Shown piece after piece: positions 33,831 to 42,964 of a stretch of 64,000 nucleotides of DNA. Numbering within the stretch: the stretch's first letter is position 1; each line of letters opens with the position of its first letter. Source of the stretch: Neobacillus mesonae (GTDB taxonomy: Bacteria > Bacillota > Bacilli > Bacillales > Cytobacillaceae); assembly GCF_001636315.1 (NCBI RefSeq), contig NZ_KV440949.1, positions 1,783,203 to 1,847,202 of the forward strand, given 5' to 3'. The notes beneath the pieces were generated by a model that worked only from the letters and a program-made list of their open reading frames with translations, did no database searches and was not told the DNA's origin. The position numbers were made by a program, and so were the translations under genes.

Positions 33831-34516
33831 GCCATGGCAGTGCGAAGTCTTTTGATCGCTTGGTTGTGGAGCTGGGAGATGCGTGATTTGTGGAGGCCGA
33901 ATATTTTGCTTACGTCAGTGAAGCTCAGGTTTTCAAAGTAGATCAGGGATAGGATGATTTTTTCTCGTTCTGGTAAGCTGTCGATTAATTCGGCTAGAAT
34001 TTGTTTTTGCTCCTTGGCTTCAAGCCATTCGTCCTGCTTGATGGATTGCTGGTCTTCGATTTGTTGAACCATTGTGTTTTCTTCCTGGCTTTTGGGCTGG
34101 TCTAGTGAGTCTTGATGAATAAAAGAAAGCTGTAATTGGGTTTGTTCATATTCTTTCATGCTGATGCCCATATACTCACTTACTTCTTTTGGAGTAGGAC
34201 GCCTAAGATACGATTGTTCTAATGTTTCCATCGCCTCTCGGTAGGTTTTTTCCTTTTTCCGCAGCGTCCGGGAGACATGGTCTGTTTTTCGTAAGCCGTC
34301 CAATATTTCCCCGCGGATCCGCTGCACGGCGTATGTTTCAAATTTAACACCTTGCGACGGATCAAACTTCTTTCCGGCATCCCACAAACCGGTCATTCCA
34401 AAAGAGATAAGATCGTTCTCATCCGCCTGACTGGATAAACTTCTCTTCATTTGCGACACAACCCTATGAACCAATGGAATATATTGATCGATGACCTTCT
34501 CTACATTCCTCTCCAA
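33797..34516 (-). CDS. sigD: Flagellar RNA polymerase sigma-28 factor (SigD/FliA)
   Basis: 239-aa FliA/WhiG-family sigma factor that directs late flagellar genes. Region 2 has VHRVVSQMKRSLSSQADENDLISFGMTGLWDA (about 16-47; in part DENDLISFGMTGLWDA) and FETYAVQRIRGEILDGLRK. Region 3 has RPTPKEVSEYMG, and region 4 has LSFTDVSKIFGLHKSRISQLH (about 200-220; in part FTDVSKIFGLHKSRISQ). It is the last gene of the flagellar locus, 67 nt after flhG. The family C-terminus ends near KRLRTAM; the extra AKHGDGSLVSF is read from an invading REP-like repeat. Whether the tail affects activity is unknown. Confidence 0.93.
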   Translation of the reverse strand: MERNVEKVIDQYIPLVHRVVSQMKRSLSSQADENDLISFGMTGLWDAGKKFDPSQGVKFETYAVQRIRGEILDGLRKTDHVSRTLRKKEKTYREAMETLEQSYLRRPTPKEVSEYMGISMKEYEQTQLQLSFIHQDSLDQPKSQEENTMVQQIEDQQSIKQDEWLEAKEQKQILAELIDSLPEREKIILSLIYFENLSFTDVSKIFGLHKSRISQLHNQAIKRLRTAMAKHGDGSLVSF

Positions 34517-34583
34517 TCTATATTCCCCTCTCCTTGGTTTTTCTCTTCATATTTGCAAGATTCTAAACAGCAGTCAGTGAACA

Positions 34584-35462
34584 TTATGATGTAAACATCC
34601 GGGAGATGGTTCGAAGGAACCCTTTCATCCCGCCGTCTTCAGCAGGAACAGCTTCGGCCCCGTTGATAAACCTTTGCGCTAACCGCTTTAACGTCAACGA
34701 CGCCTGTGCCCTCGGATAAGCAAGATAAAACGGAACTTGTTTTAATACCGCCTGCATGACGGCTGCATCATCAGGAATCGCGCCAAAGATGGTGATTTCT
34801 TTATTTAAAAACCGCTGGACGGCAAATTTAAATTTACTCCCTGCCTCGATCCCTTCTTTTTGACGAGAAACCCGATTTACCACCAATTGAAAGGAGATAG
34901 TCGGTTTCTGGCTATGTAAAATTTTCACCACAGAATACGCATCCGCCATCGCCGTCGGTTCAGGTGTTGTCAGCAAAATGACTTCATCTGCGGCGAGATG
35001 GCATTGCTGCGATTCCACCGTTAAACCCGCGCCCGTATCTATTAAAATCAGATCAGCATAGCCGTGCAGTTTTTCCAGCTCCCGAAAAAAATAATGCCGT
35101 TCTTCTTCCCTTAACTGCAGCAATTCTTTCAGCCCTGAGCCGCCAGCGATATACTCCAGTCCCTGCGGACCTCTCTCCAGCACACTCCAAATACTTTTCC
35201 GTTCGAGAATCATGTCCAGCAGATGATACTTCGGCGTTGTCCCCATTAAAATATCCAGGTTGGCCATCCCAATATCCAGGTCAATCACCACAACCTTTTG
35301 GCCAAGTTCCATCAGGCTGAGGGCAAAACTTAAAATAAAGTTTGATTTGCCTACTCCGCCTTTCCCGCTTGCCACGGTAACCACTCGGGACATTTTCTTA
35401 TGTTGTGCCAGGGAGTTAGATAGCTGTCTTAATTGATGTGCTTGATCCTGGTTCATCCTCAT
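34584..35462 (-). CDS. flhG: MinD-like ATPase FlhG
   Basis: 292-aa ParA/MinD-family ATPase that controls flagellar number and placement with FlhF. It has the deviant Walker A SGKGGVGKSNF (about 32-42), VVIDLDIGMANLDILMG for the switch region, and LILIDTGAGLT. The start lies 47 nt inside the flhF 3' end, a coupling also seen in other Bacillus. An N-terminal Gln-rich stretch, DQAHQLRQLSNSLAQ, corresponds to the FlhF-activating DQAxxLR peptide. Confidence 0.93.
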   Translation of the reverse strand: MRMNQDQAHQLRQLSNSLAQHKKMSRVVTVASGKGGVGKSNFILSFALSLMELGQKVVVIDLDIGMANLDILMGTTPKYHLLDMILERKSIWSVLERGPQGLEYIAGGSGLKELLQLREEERHYFFRELEKLHGYADLILIDTGAGLTVESQQCHLAADEVILLTTPEPTAMADAYSVVKILHSQKPTISFQLVVNRVSRQKEGIEAGSKFKFAVQRFLNKEITIFGAIPDDAAVMQAVLKQVPFYLAYPRAQASLTLKRLAQRFINGAEAVPAEDGGMKGFLRTISRMFTS

Positions 35463-36579
35463 CTACTCCTAAAATCTTTTTTGCCATAAAGGCTGCATCC
35501 GCCGCCATGATATCCTGCGGGACTCCCTGCCCTAAGCTGACATAGGCTAATGGGTACGGATAGTGATACACCATATTGAGGGCCACCCCGTAACAGCTTG
35601 TTTCATCCCATTTCGTTAAAATCAGCTTATCAACCGGAACAGCTTTCATTTGCTCGACGATTTTGCGCATATCCCGCCAGCGCGTCGTCATACTAAGAAC
35701 TAAGTAATTTTCCTGCGGGACATCAAAACGTAAATATTGATTAATTTCTTCTATATATTCTTCCTCTAAATAGTTCCGTCCGGCACTGTCCATGAACACG
35801 ATATGGCAGCCTTTCAGCCGGTCCATGGCTCCTTTCAGCTCCCCCGCATCAGAGACCACTTCTAACGGAACATGTAAGATGGAAGCATAGGTTTTAAGCT
35901 GGTCAACAGCAGCAATCCGAAACGTATCTGTTGTCAAAAGTCCCACCTTCTGCCTTTGCTGAAAAACCCGTGCTGCTGCCAGCTTGGCAATTGTGGTCGT
36001 CTTTCCAACCCCGGTCGGTCCTAATAAGGTGATAAAACAAGCGCTTGATAGAGGATCTTTCGCAATTCCTTCCTCAAACAGCTGCTTTAACACCGCCAGC
36101 AGCAGCCTCTCAATTTGTGAATCCGACATACTGTCTAGGTCCATCTTTTTCATCTTCACTTTTTTTATGATATATTGGATGACTTCTTCGTCCACTTCCT
36201 GCTCACGCAGCCGTGCCGCCCATTTTTCCAGCTGCTTCGGTATAGTGCCTGCAGCTGCGTCATCTTTGAGCAATGAATAAAGCAGCCCCTTTACTTCAGA
36301 CAGTTCCTTCCATACATCTGGCAGCACAGGCTCCTCAGCACGAGGTTTCAAGCCTGCCTGCTGTGGCTGCCCATCAGCTTCAGACTTAACAAAAGGTTTC
36401 TGCTCCTCCTGTTTCGTACCGATTATATCAACTGCGGCAACCACCTCTACTCGTTTTTTTCGAAAAAAGCCAACCCTAACCGGCTTCGTATTTAAAATAA
36501 AGGCATTCGTCCCAAGGTCCTGAAAAATCAACGGATAAGAATCAGCTATCGTTTTAACGATATATGTTTTGATAATCAT
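35416..36579 (-). CDS. flhF: Flagellar SRP-type GTPase FlhF
   Basis: 387-aa SRP-like GTPase that marks the site of flagellar assembly. The N-terminal basic B domain (1-about 110) precedes the N domain, and the G domain carries G1 LLGPTGVGKTTTIAKL (about 185-200), DTFRIAAVDQLKTYA (G2) and FMDSAGRNYLEEE (G3). TKWDETS is the G4-like motif. It overlaps flhA by 4 nt and flhG by 47 nt. Confidence 0.94.
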   Translation of the reverse strand: MIIKTYIVKTIADSYPLIFQDLGTNAFILNTKPVRVGFFRKKRVEVVAAVDIIGTKQEEQKPFVKSEADGQPQQAGLKPRAEEPVLPDVWKELSEVKGLLYSLLKDDAAAGTIPKQLEKWAARLREQEVDEEVIQYIIKKVKMKKMDLDSMSDSQIERLLLAVLKQLFEEGIAKDPLSSACFITLLGPTGVGKTTTIAKLAAARVFQQRQKVGLLTTDTFRIAAVDQLKTYASILHVPLEVVSDAGELKGAMDRLKGCHIVFMDSAGRNYLEEEYIEEINQYLRFDVPQENYLVLSMTTRWRDMRKIVEQMKAVPVDKLILTKWDETSCYGVALNMVYHYPYPLAYVSLGQGVPQDIMAADAAFMAKKILGVDEDEPGSSTSIKTAI

Positions 36580-38606
36580 AGATTTACCACTCCAACACTC
36601 TTCACTTCGACATTAGGCTCCAGTTCGTTATAGGAAAGAATTGGGACATCAGCTAATGAGCGTTCCACCAGCTGCCGAACATACATCCGGATGCCCGAGG
36701 ATGTTAGAATAATCGGGCGGATCCCCAGCTGGGCCATTTGCTCTATTTTTTGTGTAAAAGTAAGAATCAGCTGATTGGATGATTCCGGATCTATTGTCAA
36801 AATATCACCATGCTCGGTCCGTTGAATCGATTCCGCCAGTTTCTTTTCAATTCCAGCACCAACCTGAATCGCATGGACTACGCCGTTTCGCACAAATTGT
36901 GACGTTAACTGGCGAGCAAGGGCCTGCCTGACATATTCAGTTAGGATATCGGGATTCTTTGTATAAACCGAGTAATCTGCCAGCGCCTCAAAAATGGTTG
37001 AAAGATTCCTAATTGAAACATTTTCCTTCAATAACTTTTGCAGCACCTTCTGAATATCACCTACAGAAAGAACATTAGGAATTAATTCCTCCATTAATGA
37101 TGGATGCGTTTCTTTCACATGGTTAATTAATTGGCTTGTTTCTTCCCGTCCCAATATTTCATGTGCATGCTTTCGAATCGTCTCTGATAAATGGGTGCTG
37201 ATAATCGAAGCTGGATCAATCACAGTGTAGCCAAACATCTCCGCCTCATCCTTTTTCTCCTCTGTAATCCAAAGCGCCGGCAGGCCAAACGTAGGATCAA
37301 CGGTTTCGATTCCATCAATCCCATGCTCCTCATCACCTGGATTCAGCATCATGAAATGATCCAGCAGGATTTCCCCTTTGGCCACTTCATTCCCTTTGAT
37401 TTTTATTACGTACTCATTATGATGAAGCTGGATATTATCACGAATGCGGACAACCGGAACGACAAGGCCCAAATCTAAGGCAATCTGCCGCCGTATCGCT
37501 ACCACTCGGTCCAACAAGTCACCGCCCTGATTCACATCTGCCAGCGCAATCAATCCAATCCCAAATTCAAACTCAATTGGATCTTCCCGGAGCAAGGCAA
37601 ACACATTCTCCGGCTTGCGCACTTCTTCCAGCTCTTGTTCGCTTTGCGTGTTTTCCTCTGCGGCCTCCTGTGTCGTCTGTTTATGCTGGATGCTATAAGC
37701 AGCAAAAGCGAGCAGGCCGCCAATCCCCCATGTCAGGAAAATGCCAATCGGTGTCACAATCCCAAGCAAGGCAATACATCCGGCAACGATATATAACAGA
37801 CTTGGATAAGAGAGCAGCTGCTTCGTGACATCATCACCAAGATTCCCATCCGAAGCCGCCCTCGTGACAATAATTCCTGTGGCTGTTGAAATTAACAGGG
37901 CAGGAATCTGGCTGACAAGCCCATCGCCTACAGATAACAGCGTGAAGGTATTGATGGCCTGTGTTAAGTCCATCCCGTGCATCGTCATCCCAATAATGAA
38001 GCCGCCGATAATATTAATCATCAGGATAATAATGCTGGCGATCGCATCCCCTTTGACGAATTTACTGGCACCATCCATGGAACCGTAAAAATCCGCCTCC
38101 TGTTCGACTTTCCTCCGTCTCAGCCGAGCCTCCTGATCATTGATCATGCCTGTATTTAAATCAGCATCGATGCTCATTTGTTTTCCTGGCATCGCATCCA
38201 AGGTGAAGCGGGCAGCGACTTCCGCGACCCGTTCTGACCCCTTCGTAATCACGATGAATTGAATAATGACTAAGATTAAAAAGACAACAAAACCAACAAC
38301 GGTATTCCCGCCAACGACGAAGTTTCCGAACGTTTCAATTACGTTTCCCGCTTTTCCATTGGTCAAAATCAAGCGTGTGCTGGAGACGTTTAACGACAGG
38401 CGGAATAACGTTGTCAGCAAAAGCAAGGACGGAAAGATGGAAAAATCAAGGGGTTCCCTCGTATTCATCGTAATTAAGAGAATCATAATCGATAGGGATA
38501 AATTAAATAAGAGCAAAATATCTAATAAAAACGTTGGTAATGGAATGACCATCATTACGACAATCATGATGACCGCAATGAGAACCCCCATATTTTTCAT
38601 ATTCAC
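36576..38606 (-). CDS. flhA: Flagellar export gate protein FlhA
   Basis: 676-aa core of the flagellar type III export gate. Eight helices lie in the first 310 residues, with the FHIPEP-family loop (AARFTLDAMPGKQMSIDADLNTGMI, about 133-157; in part LDAMPGKQMSIDADLNTG) that couples to proton flow. A large cytosolic domain for chaperone binding follows. The start is a GTG with GGGGGGAT 6 nt upstream. It is downstream of flhB in the export gene block. Confidence 0.95.
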   Translation of the reverse strand: MNMKNMGVLIAVIMIVVMMVIPLPTFLLDILLLFNLSLSIMILLITMNTREPLDFSIFPSLLLLTTLFRLSLNVSSTRLILTNGKAGNVIETFGNFVVGGNTVVGFVVFLILVIIQFIVITKGSERVAEVAARFTLDAMPGKQMSIDADLNTGMINDQEARLRRRKVEQEADFYGSMDGASKFVKGDAIASIIILMINIIGGFIIGMTMHGMDLTQAINTFTLLSVGDGLVSQIPALLISTATGIIVTRAASDGNLGDDVTKQLLSYPSLLYIVAGCIALLGIVTPIGIFLTWGIGGLLAFAAYSIQHKQTTQEAAEENTQSEQELEEVRKPENVFALLREDPIEFEFGIGLIALADVNQGGDLLDRVVAIRRQIALDLGLVVPVVRIRDNIQLHHNEYVIKIKGNEVAKGEILLDHFMMLNPGDEEHGIDGIETVDPTFGLPALWITEEKKDEAEMFGYTVIDPASIISTHLSETIRKHAHEILGREETSQLINHVKETHPSLMEELIPNVLSVGDIQKVLQKLLKENVSIRNLSTIFEALADYSVYTKNPDILTEYVRQALARQLTSQFVRNGVVHAIQVGAGIEKKLAESIQRTEHGDILTIDPESSNQLILTFTQKIEQMAQLGIRPIILTSSGIRMYVRQLVERSLADVPILSYNELEPNVEVKSVGVVNL

Positions 38607-38607
38607 G

Positions 38608-39702
38608 TTAAATCCCCCCCTGCTTGTTTAATGTCCCTTTGACTTTATATACATAGGCCAATACTTCTGCGACCGCTTTAAAGAGTTCTTCCGGGATCTC
38701 TTCGCCAATTTCGACATTGGCATATAATGTTCGTGCTAATGGTTTATTTCCCATGATGACCACCCGATGTTCTTTGGCAATTTCCTTTATTTTTTGCGCT
38801 AAAAAGTCGGCACCCTTGGCGACCACTACTGGCACCTTTGTCTTCCCAGCTTCATAGGCAATGGCAACCGCAAAATGGGTGGGGTTTGTCACTACCACCT
38901 GGGCACGGGGTACATCCTGCATCATCCTGCTACTTGAAATCTGCCGTTGCTTCTCCTTGATTTTATGTTTAATTAACGGGTCACCCTCGGACTTTTTATA
39001 TTCATCTTTAATGTCCTGCTTAGACATGCGCAGCTTTTTGGCATGATCAAACCGCTGATAAACCAAATCAGCCACAGCCAAAACGAGGTATGAAGCTGAA
39101 ATCACCATTCCCAGCTTCACCATCAGCGATCCAAGAAACGAGGCCAGCCGAAGCAGCTCCATTTGCGGCAACTTCAACAGCACAGCTTTTTGCTTCCAAA
39201 GAAACAGACCCGCTACCATTACAATCACGACCAGCTTTAAAATCGACTTAATGAATTCGACCAGTGTGCGGGTTGAAAACAACCGCTTGGCCCCTTCAAC
39301 CGGATTGATTTTTTTTAGGTCCATTTTGATGGTTTCTGATGATACGAGAAAACCAACCTGTGCCAGTGTTGAGGCCAGACTGCCCATCCAGGCAATCGCA
39401 ATGATAGGCGCAGCAATCAGCGCACTATCCTTTAGAATAGTAACAAACAGCATCGTAACCGTTGATGGATTCAGGTCCACGACAAGCCAATCACTAAAGC
39501 CGCGGCGAAACACAAGCAAGAGCTGTTCCGCCGCCCTTCCGCCATAAAATGAAAGGAAGGAAAATGCACTTAACAGTACGACTGCATTCGATAAATCCGT
39601 ACTTTTGGCAACCTGTCCCTTTTTTCGTGCTTCTTTCTTTTTTTGCGGCGTTGCCTTCTCTGTTTTTTCAGCAAATAATTGTAAATCTAATGATAAGTAC
39701 AT
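38608..39702 (-). CDS. flhB: Flagellar export switch protein FlhB
   Basis: 364-aa membrane export component that switches substrate class. It begins MYLSLDLQLFAEKTEKATP, has four helices, and carries the autocleavage motif NPTH in VVTNPTHFAVAIAYE (about 268). I chose the ATG at 39702, with AAAGGA 9 nt upstream, over 39726, which lies inside fliR and has no SD. The downstream flhA start is immediately adjacent. Confidence 0.94.
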   Translation of the reverse strand: MYLSLDLQLFAEKTEKATPQKKKEARKKGQVAKSTDLSNAVVLLSAFSFLSFYGGRAAEQLLLVFRRGFSDWLVVDLNPSTVTMLFVTILKDSALIAAPIIAIAWMGSLASTLAQVGFLVSSETIKMDLKKINPVEGAKRLFSTRTLVEFIKSILKLVVIVMVAGLFLWKQKAVLLKLPQMELLRLASFLGSLMVKLGMVISASYLVLAVADLVYQRFDHAKKLRMSKQDIKDEYKKSEGDPLIKHKIKEKQRQISSSRMMQDVPRAQVVVTNPTHFAVAIAYEAGKTKVPVVVAKGADFLAQKIKEIAKEHRVVIMGNKPLARTLYANVEIGEEIPEELFKAVAEVLAYVYKVKGTLNKQGGI

Positions 39703-39715
39703 GTCGATGGTTCCT

Positions 39716-40489
39716 TTACGTCCCAAGTATCTTTAATATTTGTTCCAATGAGTGAACCATTGTCTGTACGAGCTTTTCCATCACAATCAAAAAAACCGGC
39801 ATAAAGACAAACAAAACGATAAAATGGACGGCCATTTTGACTGGAATACCGATAACAAACAGATTCATTTGCGGCACTGTTTTTGCTAAAATCCCAAGCG
39901 CCACATCTACTAAAAATAAGGTCCCGACAATCGGAGACGCGATTAATACCGCCATCCAGAACATATTCTTAATAATCATCAGTGACAGGGTGACAAGATT
40001 CTCCGACACCGTGGCGGGCAGCATCGATTGAACAGCGATCCAATCATAGCTGGCCAAAATCCCTTTTATCAAGAGGTGATGACCATCGATTGACAAGAAG
40101 AACACAAGCGCCAGCATATAGAAGAACCTGCCTGTTTGCGGCTCTTGAATGCCGGTTTGCGGATTAAACAATGAAGACATCGCAAAGCCGCTTTGCAGAT
40201 CAATCAAGCTCCCGGCAAGCTGCACCGCATATAACAGCACAGCTGTAAAAAAGCCCAAACACAGCCCGACGAGCATTTCTTTTAAGACTAAGAGCAGATA
40301 GAGCCCATCCATTTCGATTGCCTGTACAGGCTGAATCAGCGTCCCTGCAAGTATCGAGAAACAAATTGCCAGTCCCCATTTAAAGACGGCCGGCACCTGC
40401 CGATCCATAAATACCGGGGCAGTTGTAAAAAAACAGGCTAACCTGACAAACACCAGCAAAAACAACGGAATATGTGAAAAAATTGTCAT
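39716..40489 (-). CDS. fliR: Flagellar export protein FliR
   Basis: 257-aa polytopic component of the FliPQR export gate. It has FFTTAPVFMDRQVPAVFKWGLAI (about 17-39; in part PVFMDRQVPAVFKWGLA) and about six helices. It lies 4 nt below fliQ and slightly overlaps the longer possible flhB start. Length is normal. Confidence 0.93.
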   Translation of the reverse strand: MTIFSHIPLFLLVFVRLACFFTTAPVFMDRQVPAVFKWGLAICFSILAGTLIQPVQAIEMDGLYLLLVLKEMLVGLCLGFFTAVLLYAVQLAGSLIDLQSGFAMSSLFNPQTGIQEPQTGRFFYMLALVFFLSIDGHHLLIKGILASYDWIAVQSMLPATVSENLVTLSLMIIKNMFWMAVLIASPIVGTLFLVDVALGILAKTVPQMNLFVIGIPVKMAVHFIVLFVFMPVFLIVMEKLVQTMVHSLEQILKILGT

Positions 40490-40493
40490 CGTC

Positions 40494-40763
40494 TTAGCCG
40501 ATAAAGCGCGTCATATTGGCCAGGATATTCCGGGTAAAATCCACGAGATGCGTCAGCATCCAGGGACCAAATAATAGCAAACTGGCAAAAACGGCGATTA
40601 TCTTCGGTGCAAACGAAAGGGTTTGTTCTTGAATCTGCGTAATTGCTTGAAAAATACTGATAATTAGTCCAACTGCCAAAGCCACACCGAGAATTGGTGC
40701 CAGTGTAATGATTGTTAAGTAGATGGAGCTTTGGGCAAGCCCCATAATGCTGTCAGGTGTCAT
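40494..40763 (-). CDS. fliQ: Flagellar export protein FliQ
   Basis: 89-aa two-helix gate subunit, exactly the usual length when started at the ATG at 40763 with AAGGAG upstream. The conserved segment GLIISIFQAITQIQEQTLSF (about 36-55) is clear. It follows fliP by 11 nt. Confidence 0.94.
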   Translation of the reverse strand: MTPDSIMGLAQSSIYLTIITLAPILGVALAVGLIISIFQAITQIQEQTLSFAPKIIAVFASLLLFGPWMLTHLVDFTRNILANMTRFIG

Positions 40764-40774
40764 ACTATTACTCC

Positions 40775-41524
40775 TTATCGAAAGCTTGTGAACAATGATT
40801 GAACGACCAAGTGCCACCCATCCACCAGGATAAACAGCAAAATTTTAAATGGCAGTGAAATGAGCGCGGGCGGCACCATCATCATTCCCATCGCCATCAA
40901 TACACTTGCAACAATCATGTCAATAATCATAAATGGAACAAAAATTAAAAACCCCATTTGAAATGCAGTCTTCAGCTCGCTTATCGCAAAGGCAGGAACT
41001 AAAGATGTCAGCGGGATGTCTTGAATCGAATGGATGTCTTTCGTGTCTCTATACTCTAAAAAAAGCTTTAAATCACTTTCACGAGTTTGTTTTGCCATAA
41101 ACTCCTTTATCGGTGCAGCTGCTTTTTCGGCAGCCTGTTCCTGGCTCACCTCTCCCGCTAAAAAGGGCTTAAGCGCGTGTTGATTGACCTCGTTGAAGGT
41201 TGGCCCCATGATAAAAAACGTCAAAATTATACTCAGCCCCATGATCACCTGATTCGGCGGCATTTGCTGGGTGCCAAGCGCGTTCCGGACAAATGATAGA
41301 ACAATAGCAATCCTTGTAAAACTAGTCATTAATAGAAGAATACTTGGCGCAACAGATAAAATAGTAAGAAGAATAATTAATTTAATAGATAAGGCCGTCC
41401 CCTCTGTATCTCCCGCGCCTGCATCCAAGTGGATGCCCGGAAGAACAGAAGTGTTTGTTTCTGCAAAAACTGTGTATTGCCCTAACAAAAATAGGAATGG
41501 TGTTAGAAGGATGAGCTTTTTCAA
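40775..41524 (-). CDS. fliP: Flagellar export protein FliP
   Basis: 249-aa export gate subunit with an N-terminal signal peptide (MKKLILLTPFLFLLGQYTVF) and four helices. The family signatures SFTRIAIVLSFVRNALGTQQMPPNQV (about 66-91; in part RIAIVLSFVRNALGTQQMP) and PFMIIDMIVASVLMAMGMMM (about 195-214) are intact. Its start overlaps the fliO stop. Confidence 0.95.
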   Translation of the reverse strand: MKKLILLTPFLFLLGQYTVFAETNTSVLPGIHLDAGAGDTEGTALSIKLIILLTILSVAPSILLLMTSFTRIAIVLSFVRNALGTQQMPPNQVIMGLSIILTFFIMGPTFNEVNQHALKPFLAGEVSQEQAAEKAAAPIKEFMAKQTRESDLKLFLEYRDTKDIHSIQDIPLTSLVPAFAISELKTAFQMGFLIFVPFMIIDMIVASVLMAMGMMMVPPALISLPFKILLFILVDGWHLVVQSLFTSFR

Positions 41525-42123
41525 CTCCGCTCCACTCCTTTCCCCTGCTGGTCCGTTAGCCGTTTCGGCTCATCGGACTTTACTTCTTTTAACTTCTTTA
41601 ACAGAAGCTCGTCCCACTTTTCCTGTGAGGATTTCTTAAGCTGACTGCTCCATTTAGAAACCGTATCCAGCGGTTTTTCCGCCATTGTTTCTAAAAGCTT
41701 CCGCTGCTCCTCACCGGGAGGGATTGTGCGAATTAGGTTGACTTCTTCTCCAATACCTAGAATGTATAGGGTGTCGCCAATCATTACCATTTGCAGCGAG
41801 CGATTTTTTCCGAGTGAATGTCCTCCAAGTGCATGAAACGGTCCGCCTCTCCCGTTCATACCTGTTTTTTTTGAAAGATATTTTAAAACGATAAACAGCA
41901 GAATTAATATTAATAGGAAGGAACCGATAAATTTAAAGGCATATGGGACGATTGACGGATTTTGAAGATCATGGTTTTGGTCTGAGGTCTTCTCACCGGC
42001 TGGAGTCTTTTTTTCATATTGCTCATATACGGTTCCTTCCTTTGCCTGAACCGATGATAGAGGCAGAATGGATACGAGAAGACTAACCATTATGATGCCT
42101 AGCCATTTTTTCCATGTACGCAC
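41521..42123 (-). CDS. fliO: Flagellar biosynthesis protein FliO/FliZ
   Basis: 200-aa membrane protein that assists FliP assembly. A signal peptide (to about residue 27) and one helix (about 62-82: FIGSFLLILILLFIVLKYL) precede the cytosolic FliO domain with GGHSLGKNRSLQMVMIGDTLYILGI (in part LGKNRSLQMVMIGDTLYILG). A basic tail of about 60 residues is as in B. subtilis FliZ. It lies between a fliN copy and fliP. Confidence 0.9.
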   Translation of the reverse strand: MRTWKKWLGIIMVSLLVSILPLSSVQAKEGTVYEQYEKKTPAGEKTSDQNHDLQNPSIVPYAFKFIGSFLLILILLFIVLKYLSKKTGMNGRGGPFHALGGHSLGKNRSLQMVMIGDTLYILGIGEEVNLIRTIPPGEEQRKLLETMAEKPLDTVSKWSSQLKKSSQEKWDELLLKKLKEVKSDEPKRLTDQQGKGVERS

Positions 42124-42135
42124 GTGGTATTTCCC

Positions 42136-42483
42136 TCACTTAATTTTTTTCTCGATTTCTTTGTTGGAAACAACATCTGTTATTCTGATGGCAAATTTGT
42201 CATCCATGACAACGACTTCACCAACAGCTATCGATTGCTTATTAACGAGAACATCAACGTACTCACCGGCAAGCTTTTCCAGTCCAATCACCGACCCTGA
42301 TTGCAGCTGCAGAATCTCTCGTACCGATTTTTTCGTTCTGCCTAATTCAAATGAAACTTGAAGGGACACATCGGTTAATAATTGAATTTGTTTTTTTCCT
42401 GAAGCAGCAAGCGGCTGGTCCATAAGCGGAGCGAATTGCACCGACTGTACCGCACCATATGCTCCTGTTTTTTGTTCTTTCAT
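42136..42483 (-). CDS. fliN: FliN-type C-ring protein, second copy
   Basis: 115-aa protein that is almost entirely one SpoA (FliN C-terminal) domain (about 35-112: LLTDVSLQVSFELGRTKKSVREIL, then LEKLAGEYVDVLVNKQSIAVGEVVV; fragments LQVSFELGRTKKSV and GEVVVMDDKFAIRI). It sits between fliJ and fliO, where B. subtilis has fliY/cheY. The other FliN, at 50081, has the EIDALL peptide; this one does not. The two could form a heteromeric ring, or one may serve export through FliH binding. Confidence 0.88.
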   Translation of the reverse strand: MKEQKTGAYGAVQSVQFAPLMDQPLAASGKKQIQLLTDVSLQVSFELGRTKKSVREILQLQSGSVIGLEKLAGEYVDVLVNKQSIAVGEVVVMDDKFAIRITDVVSNKEIEKKIK

Positions 42484-42517
42484 AGTTGCCCGCTCCTTTC
42501 AAAGGGATTCAGCTCGT

Positions 42518-42964
42518 TTAAGATGAAAGCCGTTGATGAAAATGGCGAATCGCCGCCATTTCATCCATTGCCTCCTGCTCCAATTTCTTCTGCAGCTGGC
42601 TGTATTTTTCAAACGCCTTGTCTCGCAAATGATGCCAGGTTTTTTCCTCCTGCTGCTTGGCTAACAGCTCGGCGTTTTTCCTCGCTATGTCCTCGTCGAT
42701 TTGATGGATTTGTTTCTCAAGTTCAACTGCCATCCGGGTTAGATAGGTAAAATATTCTTTTCGCCGCTGGATGTCAGCAATCGAGATTTGCCCGCTTGCA
42801 GATTCGATCTGTTCGAGAACTCCCTGCCGCTTTCCATCGATGGACTGAAATTCCTCCATAACAGCTTCTCTTTTTCTGACGATTACGCTCATCTCTAATA
42901 AAGCCTGATCTTTTTCTTTTTCTTTAAGGTTTAAAATGTGCTTATATGGAAAATGAAAAGTCAT
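42518..42964 (-). CDS. fliJ: Flagellar export chaperone FliJ
   Basis: 148-aa all-helical coiled-coil protein, the central stalk of the export ATPase. Long heptad-like helices run throughout, beginning FPYKHILNLKEKEKDQALLE. Its start overlaps the fliI stop by 4 nt, the usual fliI-fliJ arrangement. Confidence 0.9.
   Translation of the reverse strand: MTFHFPYKHILNLKEKEKDQALLEMSVIVRKREAVMEEFQSIDGKRQGVLEQIESASGQISIADIQRRKEYFTYLTRMAVELEKQIHQIDEDIARKNAELLAKQQEEKTWHHLRDKAFEKYSQLQKKLEQEAMDEMAAIRHFHQRLSS

Noticed and set aside
33675..33941. Plus-strand ORF of 88 codons
   Set aside because: It runs through REP-like repeats and the antisense of sigD, has no SD and no protein-like composition.
37191..38631. 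Several plus-strand ORFs of 60-121 codons opposite flhA
   Set aside because: They are antisense shadows of a conserved gene with no SD and biased shadow composition.
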